Below, one piece after another: positions 1 to 5,644 of a DNA stretch of 22,052 nt. Both the position numbers and the translations under genes were made by a program. The stretch lies in assembly GCA_017883105.1 (NCBI GenBank), contig JADGOF010000006.1:1-22052 (forward strand), written 5' to 3'. The notes below the pieces were generated by a model, which was not told the DNA's origin, made no database searches, and saw only the letters and a program-made list of their open reading frames with translations. Position 1 is the stretch's first letter. The number at the start of each line of letters is the position of its first letter. This DNA is from Acidimicrobiales bacterium. Lineage in GTDB: Bacteria > Actinomycetota > Acidimicrobiia > Acidimicrobiales > RAAP-2.

Positions 1-83
1 AATATCGCCACGAAGATCCCCAGCCGCCCACCCCACAAGAAATCACCATCCTCCGCCTGGCCTGGGAAGACGTCGCCGCGTAG
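1..83 (+). CDS. Possible 3' end of an unidentified ORF (open at left edge)
   Basis: One forward frame is open from the window edge to a TAG at 81-83 and ends in ...LRLAWEDVAA. Only about 26 codons are visible and no family is recognisable. An open run this short in high-GC DNA can arise by chance. It could be the tail of a gene that lies mostly outside the window, possibly a mobile-element gene given the transposase remnant that follows. Confidence 0.2.
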   Translation, partial: YRHEDPQPPTPQEITILRLAWEDVAA

Positions 84-236
84 GTGAGAAAGTCAAGTTC
101 TTCACTGAGCACCGCTTTAACCTCGATAATTCGTCCAGCCCCTGATCAGACGGTGCGCGCGTCCGCGTAAAAGCCCCCCTGTCCTGCGAAAATGTGAGTC
201 TCAACACAACACATCTCGCAGATCCAGGAGGGCTCC

Positions 237-399
237 TTGAAGGTGCACGATAGTCGCCGCCACCCAATCGATGAGGGTGACCACCGACGGGAAGAATCTG
301 GTGTCCCATGCCGGCACCGCACTGCTGTCCGAGCTGGCTGATCGCAGCGGCCTGACCAACGCGATGTCGGGTGCCATGGCGGACTGCGGGATCAACTGG
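237..399 (+). pseudogene. IS1380-family transposase, N-terminal remnant (frameshifted, truncated)
   Basis: The reading begins at TTG 237, after an AGGAGGG ribosome-binding site (226-232), with LKVHDSRRHPID. It then has to shift frame near 270 to continue as VTTDGKNLVSHAGTALLSEL and ADRSGLTNAMSGAMADCG. The segment LVSHAG-x-x-LL-x-ELADR-x-GLT-x-x(L/M)S-x-ADCG is the characteristic N-terminus of IS1380-family (DDE) transposases. The full enzymes are about 450 residues. Here similarity ends at about 399 and the following sequence does not resemble a transposase, so the catalytic core is gone. The preceding AT-richer leader (about 150-236, with a CTGCGAAAATG-type motif) also resembles the start of such elements. 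Seen: frameshift and truncation. Inferred: an old, inactive insertion. Confidence 0.7.
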
Positions 400-683
400 C
401 AACCCACGATCCACAAGAACCAAACCAACGAGTCTCCGGAAAACTCAGGCCGATTCAAAGAGGTCTGCTGCGCTGCCGACGGTGTCGATGAGCTACAGGA
501 GGAGAGCAGCGCAGCAACTCCCAAGAATGGACCAGCGAAGCGCAGGGTATGCCGGAAGATCATTCGATCAGTATTGCCGATCGGCCGCCCGCAATCCCTG
601 TTCGACAGACGTGCCCCGTATGTGCCGGTTAGCCACGGTCGATAACCGCCCCGCTCCCGGCATCGATCAGGGATACCCCAGAG
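400..683. other. Intergenic stretch without recognisable gene
   Basis: This stretch lies between the transposase remnant and the stop of the FkbM-type gene. Short overlapping open frames exist on both strands, but none has a credible start or family signature. It probably consists of sequence scrambled around the insertion-element remnant. Confidence 0.4.
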
Positions 684-1448
684 CTATTCGTGGGCGACCC
701 AATTCCAACGAGTAGCAAGCCCGTCGAAGAACTGAGAACGGTCAAGGGGTCCATTGCCATCCATGTCGAAGATTCTCAGGCCCACGTCGTCGGAGATGAG
801 GCCGTAAATCTCCTCGGAGCCCTCCGGGTCCCACAGATGCTCGAACGCTATGACTGGCTTTGCCCGCCGGAGGGTGTCCATTGCGCCTCTAAACACGAGG
901 CGTTCGGCCCCCTCCACATCAATCTTGATGAACTGGGGTAGCCAGCCATCAGGCAGATGGTCGTCGAGACGCTCAGTCCGCACCATGATGGTCTTGGTTT
1001 CCAGTTCGGCTGGGTATGCGGGTACCTTCAGTCCGCCATCGACGAGGTTGCTGTAGCCCTGATTACCCGCTCCCAGTACATGGGTAAACGGAAACTCGCC
1101 GTCTCGATCCGACAGTGCCGCTTGGCGAATCTCTACCGCAGGGAATCGCTGAGCCAGCTTGACGCAAAGGTGCGGCAGGGGCTCATAGGCGACGTGATGG
1201 CCCAGAGGGGCGAGCGATGAAATGCCCTGGAGAAAGTGACCTTGGTTCGCCCCCACGTCTAGATAGCTGGACGTGGGCCGCAGACCGAACCGGAGGAGCA
1301 GTTTCAGATGGAAGTCATCTCTGCGATTCTGCCGAACACCAGCACTTTCGTGATTCCCGGTCAGCAGATCGACCAGGTGATTCCGTGTACGCAGCAGAGG
1401 TGTTCTGACACCAAACGAATCGGCAATCTGCCCAAGCTGATCCCGCAT
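684..1448 (-). CDS. FkbM-family SAM-dependent methyltransferase
   Basis: A complete protein of 254 residues. It has a SAM-binding motif I, YLDVGANQGHF (about 62-72), an acidic residue in YEP (about 88-90) at the place that usually binds the SAM ribose, and the family signature FIKIDVEGAE (about 173-182) followed by a Val/Phe-rich strand. These are the hallmarks of the FkbM methyltransferase domain (Methyltransf_21). FkbM proteins O-methylate hydroxyls on polyketides, sugars or glycans, and the substrate cannot be read from sequence. The gene stands alone between an IS1380 remnant and a gene-poor stretch, with no glycosyltransferases or other glycan genes beside it. Only AAGG directly abuts the ATG, so it may be translated from a near-leaderless transcript. 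Soluble; no signal peptide or membrane segment. Confidence 0.85.
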   Translation of the reverse strand: MRDQLGQIADSFGVRTPLLRTRNHLVDLLTGNHESAGVRQNRRDDFHLKLLLRFGLRPTSSYLDVGANQGHFLQGISSLAPLGHHVAYEPLPHLCVKLAQRFPAVEIRQAALSDRDGEFPFTHVLGAGNQGYSNLVDGGLKVPAYPAELETKTIMVRTERLDDHLPDGWLPQFIKIDVEGAERLVFRGAMDTLRRAKPVIAFEHLWDPEGSEEIYGLISDDVGLRIFDMDGNGPLDRSQFFDGLATRWNWVAHE

Positions 1449-1455
1449 CCTTACT

Positions 1456-1461
1456 AGGCTA
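1456..1461 (-). promoter_or_regulatory. Candidate -10 box for a leaderless FkbM transcript
   Basis: On the minus strand TAGCCT (a TANNNT-type -10) lies 7 nt before the ATG at 1448. This is the spacing expected when transcription begins at the start codon, as is common in actinobacteria. No clear -35 was seen. Inference only. Confidence 0.35.
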
Positions 1462-2188
1462 GCTCACAGACACCGTCGTTGATTGGGTGCCCCCTACGTG
1501 CCGTTGGGGGACGCTTTCACACGTGTTGTCGCGTTATCTGGATCACGGCGACCATGTGCCGCTTTCTGCCCAACAATTGACCCAATAATTTCGTCCTTCT
1601 GCGTCGCAAGCCGATAGGCCACGTCCCAGCCATCTTGGTACTCACCGCCAATGACCTGGGAAGATAGGACTCGCTGCGACTTGGTTGGAACGGTAGCGAC
1701 ATTCGGGAACGCCCTTGCCATCCCACGGGGAAGGTCTCACCGAATGTCGGCTGGTTCCGATGGCAGAACTTGGCGCATCACCCGAGCCTGATGGTCGGAC
1801 CGGAGACAGATGGACTCCGGTTCCTATTGTGTCCCCTAAGGTCCACTCGCACCATCATCTCCACTCGTTGTCAACGTCACAACATTCGACCTGATGAGGA
1901 TTGGATTCTGACTTCCGTTCGCCGACCAAGGCAAATGGTGATGTTCGAACCCCTAGAACGGCCGATTCGTCCACAGTGGCAGCGACTCGTCATGTGCCTG
2001 AGCGAACCGACACGAACAGCAGGGTGCCCCTGACCGGTACCTCGGTGACCCGATTCACAAGACGGGGCGATGCACGAGGTTTGACGCCAATTCACTTTGC
2101 GCATAAGCGATATCGGGTGGGGTGACGGCCACGCGGGGGAATCCAGGGGACGATGTAGCCGGCTTTGCCGATCGGGTGCTTCACTGGC

Positions 2189-2203
2189 CGGTGCACGGCA
2201 CCG
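2189..2203 (-). terminator. Small hairpin after the O-methyltransferase gene (weak terminator candidate)
   Basis: CGGTGC-ACG-GCACCG forms a 6-bp stem with a 3-nt loop, 17 bp beyond the methyltransferase stop. No U-tract follows. It could end the leftward operon, but the stem is short. Confidence 0.3.
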
Positions 2204-2219
2204 AGGCAACTCCAAGCAC

Positions 2220-3242
2220 CTACTTGTATGCGATGGCGGCGCTGCCCGGCCCGGCCAACGGCACAACTTCCGTCCGGGCGAAGCCCGCCCTTGTGCACCA
2301 CGTGTCGAACTGAGCCCCTGTGTAGTCAAAGCCACCTTCCAGCTCGATCAACATGTTGAGTGACATCAACAACCCGAAGGTGTTCTGCCGGCGATCGTCG
2401 TCGATGATGTTCTCGATTGCGATGAACCGCCCCCCGTCGTTGAGTGCGGCATGAGCAGAGGCAATCAACGCCAGTTTGTGGTCTTCGTCCCAGTCGTGGA
2501 GCACATTGCCGAGGACGATGACGTCTGCCCGCGGCCACGCGCCAGTGAAGAAGTCGCCGCTGACCACACGCACACGGTCGGCCACTCCTGCGTCCTCCAC
2601 GTGCTCGGTCGCGAACGGAGCCACTGGGGCCAGGTCGAAGGTGGTGGCGGTGATGTTCGGGTATCGCTGGGCCACGAGAACGCTGAGGGCACCGTTCGCG
2701 CCGCCCACGTCACAGAATGTCCTGGCCTGCGACAAGTCGACCTTCTCGAGAAGCGCGTGATGGTTACCGGCCTGCAGTCCTTGCATGGCACGGAGGAACT
2801 CGGCCAGTCGGATCTCGTCGCCATAGAGCGATGCGAAGAAGTCGTCACCCGTCTTCGCTTCGTTCTGGGGGCGTCCCGTCTGCAGGCCTTCGGTCAGGTT
2901 GCTCCAGAAGCCGTAGAGCCGTGAGTTGGCCATCTCGAGCATGCCGCCGAGGTAGGCCGGGCTCTGTTTGTTGAGGAACGTGGCGGTCTCGGTGGTATTG
3001 CGGTAGCGAGCCTCATGCCCGAGCCCTTCTCGGTCGAGGAAGCCGAGTGAGGTCAAGGCATCGAGAAAGTCGAGATGGCTGCGTTCGTGCAGATCGAGCT
3101 TGGCGGATACCTCCGACGCGGTCAGCGACGCGTCACCGAGCACGGTGAAGAGCTCGAGTTCGATGGCCGAGAGCAAGGTCTTGGAGGCAAAGAAACCCAT
3201 CCCGACCTCCATGATGTGGTCGGGTGTCAACGTGCTGCTCAT
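2220..3242 (-). CDS. SAM-dependent O-methyltransferase (Methyltransf_2 / acetylserotonin O-methyltransferase-like)
   Basis: A protein of 340 residues with the two-part layout of small-molecule O-methyltransferases. An N-terminal helical, winged-helix-like dimerisation region (about 5-100) is followed by a Rossmann SAM domain. Visible motifs are DVGGANG (about 178-184, motif I), VSGDFF (about 227-232), the VLGNVLHDWDEDH segment (about 243-255) whose His is the usual catalytic base, and LNDGGRFIAIENIIDDD (about 267-283). The substrate is unknown; relatives methylate polyketide or aromatic hydroxyls. It is the last gene of an ABM-like/MarR/methyltransferase operon. Two starts compete. ATG 3257 overlaps the MarR stop as ATGA, giving 345 residues. 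ATG 3242 is preceded by AAAGGA at good spacing and is preferred here. Translational coupling to marR is likely either way. Confidence 0.88.
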   Translation of the reverse strand: MSSTLTPDHIMEVGMGFFASKTLLSAIELELFTVLGDASLTASEVSAKLDLHERSHLDFLDALTSLGFLDREGLGHEARYRNTTETATFLNKQSPAYLGGMLEMANSRLYGFWSNLTEGLQTGRPQNEAKTGDDFFASLYGDEIRLAEFLRAMQGLQAGNHHALLEKVDLSQARTFCDVGGANGALSVLVAQRYPNITATTFDLAPVAPFATEHVEDAGVADRVRVVSGDFFTGAWPRADVIVLGNVLHDWDEDHKLALIASAHAALNDGGRFIAIENIIDDDRRQNTFGLLMSLNMLIELEGGFDYTGAQFDTWCTRAGFARTEVVPLAGPGSAAIAYK

Positions 3243-3253
3243 CAGTAGTCCTT

Positions 3254-3877
3254 TCATGAACGTTTCAGGTTGCGTGGCGTCCGACGAGGAGCCGGGGGAC
3301 CCAGATCCTCCGGTACGGCGGCGATCGCGTCGCGGACACGAGCCAGGGTGCCGAGGAAGTTGTTGAGCTCCTTGTCGTCGAGTTCGGCCATCACCGTGGT
3401 CGTGGTCTGGGCTACCTCGGGGAGCAGCCGATCGAGCACTGCCTGGGCTTCGGGGGTCACCTCGACGAGGACTCGGCGGCGGTCGTCAGGATCTGTGAGG
3501 CGCTCGATGTACCCGTTACGCTCCAGGGTGTCGAGCACGCTGGTCATGGTTCCACTGGTGATGTGCATAGTGGCGCCGACGGCGCCTGCGGCCATTGGGG
3601 CCCCGCTCCCCTCGATGACGGCCAGGGCGTTGAGCGCTGCATGCGAGAGGCCGTGACGACGTGCCACCGACGCGACCAGCGCCTCCGCCAGGCTGCCGAC
3701 CACTTCGAGTTCCCGGAAGACCTGGGCAGACAGCCAGGACGCACCGGGGAACTCCTTCTCGAATGCCGCTACCTCGGGCGGGTGAGCCGAGGCAGCACCC
3801 TTGCGGGCGCCACCTCGGCTGCTTGACGGAGACGGGCTCAGCTCAGGCCTCCACGGCGATCTCGATCCGGGGTGCAC
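3254..3877 (-). CDS. MarR-family transcriptional regulator
   Basis: A winged-helix regulator of 207 residues. Helices carrying the recognition segment (ITSGTMTSVLDTLERNGYI, about 106-124) are followed by the typical MarR wing DPDDRRRVLVEVT (about 129-141) and a C-terminal dimerisation helix. MarR proteins usually repress their own operon and release DNA when a phenolic or other small ligand, or an oxidant, binds. The gene is second in the operon. The GTG start used here overlaps the upstream ABM-like gene by 35 bp and has a weak RBS. A strong GGAGG lies 6 nt before an in-frame CTG at 3841, so a shorter protein (about 195 residues) is possible. The first ~35 residues are Pro/Ser-rich and unlike MarR proteins. 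It is the obvious ligand for the inverted repeat at 4161-4178. Confidence 0.88.
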   Translation of the reverse strand: MHPGSRSPWRPELSPSPSSSRGGARKGAASAHPPEVAAFEKEFPGASWLSAQVFRELEVVGSLAEALVASVARRHGLSHAALNALAVIEGSGAPMAAGAVGATMHITSGTMTSVLDTLERNGYIERLTDPDDRRRVLVEVTPEAQAVLDRLLPEVAQTTTTVMAELDDKELNNFLGTLARVRDAIAAVPEDLGPPAPRRTPRNLKRS

Positions 3878-4118
3878 TCTTCACCCCGGCACGGCCCATG
3901 GCCTCACGCAACTCGTTGCTGCCGGCATAGGTCTGGGCCTTCTCCAGGGTGGGGAACCGGTGCAGGACGTACACGTCCTGCTTGTCGGCCGGGTCGACCA
4001 GCACCTCGGCATCGGTGCAGCCGTGCTCCTTGCGCAGCCCGTCCACGCTCTCGTACACCGAGCGCCACGCGGCGTAGTCCTCGACTTCGTGCCTCACCAG
4101 CAGTGTTGCCTGAGCCAT
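3843..4118 (-). CDS. Small ABM-like (dimeric alpha/beta-barrel) protein
   Basis: A 91-residue protein: ATLLVRHEVEDYAAWRSVYE at the start, a central DVYVLHRFPTLEKAQTYA, and LREAMGRAGV near the end. The pattern (strand, Y-x-x-W helix, strand ending in a 'V-x-H-x-F' segment, helix with E-A-M-x-x-A-G-V) is that of the antibiotic-biosynthesis-monooxygenase-like small barrels, often labelled cyclase or ABM domain. Such proteins act as cofactor-free oxygenases, cyclases or stress-linked binding proteins; which applies here is unknown. The start at 4118 is fixed by GAGAGGTGG 4-5 nt upstream, and a longer frame to 4169 would overlap the operator and promoter. First gene of the operon with marR and the O-methyltransferase, which suggests joint processing or detoxification of a small aromatic or polyketide-like compound (inference). 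Confidence 0.75.
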   Translation of the reverse strand: MAQATLLVRHEVEDYAAWRSVYESVDGLRKEHGCTDAEVLVDPADKQDVYVLHRFPTLEKAQTYAGSNELREAMGRAGVKSAPRIEIAVEA

Positions 4119-4129
4119 TGGTCCACCTC

Positions 4130-4155
4130 TCTCTTGAGGGCCCCTTCTCTTGAGG
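4130..4155. repeat. Two direct repeats in the operon leader
   Basis: TCTCTTGAGG occurs at 4130-4139 and again at 4146-4155, a period of 16 bp. Its core CTTGAG also occurs in reverse orientation (CTCAAG) in the operator at 4170-4175. The copies lie between the predicted transcription start and the RBS of the ABM-like gene, and may be auxiliary half-sites for the MarR protein. Confidence 0.5.
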
Positions 4156-4160
4156 CCCAT

Positions 4161-4178
4161 TATCTTCATCTCAAGATA
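4161..4178. promoter_or_regulatory. Candidate MarR operator (inverted repeat)
   Basis: TATCTT-CATCTC-AAGATA is an 18-bp inverted repeat with perfect 6-bp arms. It closely resembles the TATCTTGA-n-TCAAGATA style of MarR-family operators. Its right arm is the -10 box of the operon promoter on the minus strand, so bound repressor would occlude RNA polymerase. Autoregulation by the adjacent MarR protein is inferred. Confidence 0.65.
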
Positions 4179-4200
4179 CTACGCACTCCAGAGATGTCAA
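4173..4200 (-). promoter_or_regulatory. Near-consensus promoter of the ABM-marR-methyltransferase operon
   Basis: On the minus strand TTGACA (4195-4200) is separated by 16 bp from TATCTT (4173-4178). The -35 is perfect and the -10 matches TATAAT at four of six positions. The start codon of the first gene lies about 50 bp downstream. Unusually canonical for this high-GC DNA, which fits a strong promoter held off by a repressor. Confidence 0.65.
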
Positions 4201-4246
4201 GGGGGGAATCGCGGATTCGACAGCGCGCAGTCCTTGTGCTGCCGCC

Positions 4247-4792
4247 TCACGCTGCCCGAAATGGACACCTACACCGATCGCGCTTCGATCGGGGTTCGAA
4301 CGTAGTCCCATCACTTCCACCAAATCGATCATTAGCGAACCCCCGCCGACTTGAACGCCGGCGGGGGTTCGCAATTTGGGTCTCGATCTCAACCACCGGG
4401 TCCTCGGCCATGAGCTGCGCCATCGGATCGGAGAGCTCCATTCCGGCAACACCCTGAATATCGACGTAAATGCTCTTCACCCTCTGGACGGCCTGATTGA
4501 TTCGCCCACGGACAATCGTCGAGTCAGCTGTGGCGTAGCCGTTTCCCGGCTCTACACGATCAGACGTAGGCAGCGCCCCCTGATTCGAGCAGTTGATGAA
4601 ACAACCATCAACGAACAAGGCCTCCCGGTCCTCATGGATGACTCGTTCGACGCCGGGCAGGTCACACCATAGGCTTCCACCGGTTTGACGGACATCCACC
4701 ATCAGGGGCGCAGCCCCGGAAAGGATGGGCGGAGAAGAGACCATAGACCAACTCAGAGCGACCAAGGCGGTTACAGGACATGAACGACTCAC
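4247..4792 (-). CDS. Doubtful hypothetical protein (181 codons)
   Basis: A GTG-started frame with a hydrophobic N-terminus (MSRSCPVTALVALSWSMVSS) that could be an export signal, and a middle with balanced composition (...VERVIHEDREALFVDGCFIN...). No family is recognised and there is no clear Shine-Dalgarno. The frame runs through a 14-bp perfect hairpin at 4335-4372, and its last 40 residues are Arg/Ser-rich low-complexity sequence. An opposite-strand frame in the same codon register (about 4376-4672, 98 codons) is nearly as good: third-position GC is only 65-70% on either strand, far below the surrounding genes. Could be a decayed or foreign gene on either strand. Confidence 0.3.
   Translation of the reverse strand: MSRSCPVTALVALSWSMVSSPPILSGAAPLMVDVRQTGGSLWCDLPGVERVIHEDREALFVDGCFINCSNQGALPTSDRVEPGNGYATADSTIVRGRINQAVQRVKSIYVDIQGVAGMELSDPMAQLMAEDPVVEIETQIANPRRRSSRRGFANDRFGGSDGTTFEPRSKRDRCRCPFRAA
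4335..4372. terminator. Strong 14-bp perfect hairpin, bidirectional terminator-like
   Basis: Arms GCGAACCCCCGCCG (4335-4348) and CGGCGGGGGTTCGC (4359-4372) pair perfectly around a 10-nt loop. Only a short AATTT follows on the plus strand. It stands between the operon promoter on the left and the small leaderless gene on the right, so it may insulate them. It lies inside the doubtful 4247-4792 frame, which argues against that frame being coding over its whole length. Confidence 0.55.
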
Positions 4793-4820
4793 GCGAAGTT
4801 CATTCTGTTGTCACGTTGAA

Positions 4821-4835
4821 TTGACGCTGCGTCAA
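4821..4835. promoter_or_regulatory. 7-1-7 palindrome (operator candidate) upstream of the small unknown gene
   Basis: TTGACGC-T-GCGTCAA is a perfect inverted repeat with a single central base, 23 bp before the ATG at 4859. Its left end also supplies a TTGACG -35-like hexamer. A TANNNT-type -10 (TACGGT, 4847-4852) lies 6 nt before the ATG, pointing to a leaderless transcript whose promoter would be covered by a dimeric regulator. The -35 to -10 gap of 20 bp is long. Confidence 0.5.
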
Positions 4836-4858
4836 AGTGAGACCTTTACGGTGAGGTG

Positions 4859-5146
4859 ATGGCCGAACATGAGGCACGGGCGCGCAGGATAAGTGCAACG
4901 GAATGGGACGTCGTGTGCCCGAATTGTCCGGGGAACGACGTTCGTGTCGGCGCCGTCGTCGATAGTCCGGTGCTGACAACCCGAGAGCAGGCACAACAAC
5001 TCGCTGACTTTCATCGGCAGTTCTACAGCGATCTGGGCGACCGGGCACTCCGCCAAATGGACCATCCGGCTGTAGACGGCGGTCACGATGCGGCTCACGA
5101 CTCCGAGGCGGAAGCGAAACCTGATTCGGTGAACAACGACACCTGA
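4859..5146 (+). CDS. Small hypothetical protein with a CPNC motif
   Basis: A 95-residue acidic protein (MAEHEARARRISATEWDVVC...) with one CxxC pair (CPNC, about 20-23) followed by PGNDVRVGAVV, then a helical, Gln/Asp-rich middle and an acidic tail rich in Asp, Glu, His and Ala. A single CxxC could be half of a zinc ribbon completed by a dimer partner; no known family is recognised. ATG 4859 is chosen because a -10-like TACGGT sits 6 nt upstream and there is no spaced Shine-Dalgarno. GTG 4856 is the alternative. A palindromic operator candidate precedes it. An opposite-strand frame of similar length (4832-5248) exists but lacks such signals. Function unknown. Confidence 0.5.
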   Translation: MAEHEARARRISATEWDVVCPNCPGNDVRVGAVVDSPVLTTREQAQQLADFHRQFYSDLGDRALRQMDHPAVDGGHDAAHDSEAEAKPDSVNNDT

Positions 5147-5180
5147 CCTCGGTATCGGGGAACCTTGTGCCTCTGGCGCG

Positions 5181-5480
5181 TCAGCTGAGCACTTGGCATA
5201 CATCGGGAACGGCAGCCCGGAGCTGCTCGAACAGGTCATCGGCGTCACGAGGTCCGAACCACCGCTCGACCAGGTTCAACCACGAGGAGCTTGTGGGCGT
5301 GAAGTGCATGTGGAATCGCTTGTGCTTATCCAGCCACGTGGCCACGTTCTCGTGCTTGCGGGTCGCATGGTTGCCCAAGACGATGCGGATGGACTTACCC
5401 TGGGCAATCTCACGGTCGATCACCTTCAAGAAACTGAGAGACTCTCCGTGACAGTGGCGTGTGAAGCACTGGCCGGGCAT
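5181..5480 (-). pseudogene. IS630-family transposase, C-terminal remnant
   Basis: The frame contains the DDE_3 signature of IS630/Tc1-type transposases: SIRIVLGNHATRKHENVATW, then HKRFHMHFTPTSSSWLNLVE and RWF. The second catalytic Asp, normally in 'VLDN-x-x-T/S-H-K', is replaced by Gly (VLGNHATRKH, about residue 36). The third acidic residue (Glu of LVERW, about 72) is kept. The N-terminal two thirds are absent, and after RWFGPRD the sequence departs from the family and ends early. It therefore cannot be active. It sits just beyond the terminator of the SGNH hydrolase gene and marks the right edge of the accessory stretch. Confidence 0.8.
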
Positions 5481-5592
5481 CTCGCCGGGGGGCCGCCGGT
5501 CCTTGCCCAGCCGTGCTCGATCCCATCGGCCCGACCGGCTGCTTTCCCGCCTCAGCCGTCATCGCCGTTGCCGACTCACACCCTGGGAATGT

Positions 5593-5626
5593 GAGACCGG
5601 CTGCCGGTGTCACGGCAGCCGGTCTC
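5593..5626. terminator. Terminator hairpin of the SGNH hydrolase gene
   Basis: GAGACCGGCTGCC (5593-5605) pairs perfectly with GGCAGCCGGTCTC (5614-5626) around an 8-nt loop, 19 bp past the stop codon. No U-run follows on the minus strand, as is usual for terminators of high-GC actinobacteria. Confidence 0.75.
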
Positions 5627-5644
5627 CTCAGAGGTTGCTATCGA

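Larger units (their letters stand above)
1449..2219. other. Long gene-poor interval (about 770 bp)
   Basis: No ORF here carries a recognisable domain. The best candidate is a minus-strand frame at 1494-1721 (75 residues, MARAFPNVATVPTK...). It has an ordinary amino-acid composition, but no Shine-Dalgarno and no family match that I know. Its stop sits inside a weak CCCCC/GGGGG inverted repeat (about 1490-1515). The interval separates the FkbM-type gene from the 3' end of the methyltransferase operon. It may be degenerate coding DNA, since base composition is less GC-rich than in the flanking genes. Confidence 0.4.

Noticed and set aside
4288..4326. Possible tRNA fragment: GGTTCGAAC followed by a CCA
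   Set aside because: The T-stem does not pair, the distance from the loop to CCA is wrong, and no D-arm, anticodon arm or acceptor partner is present.
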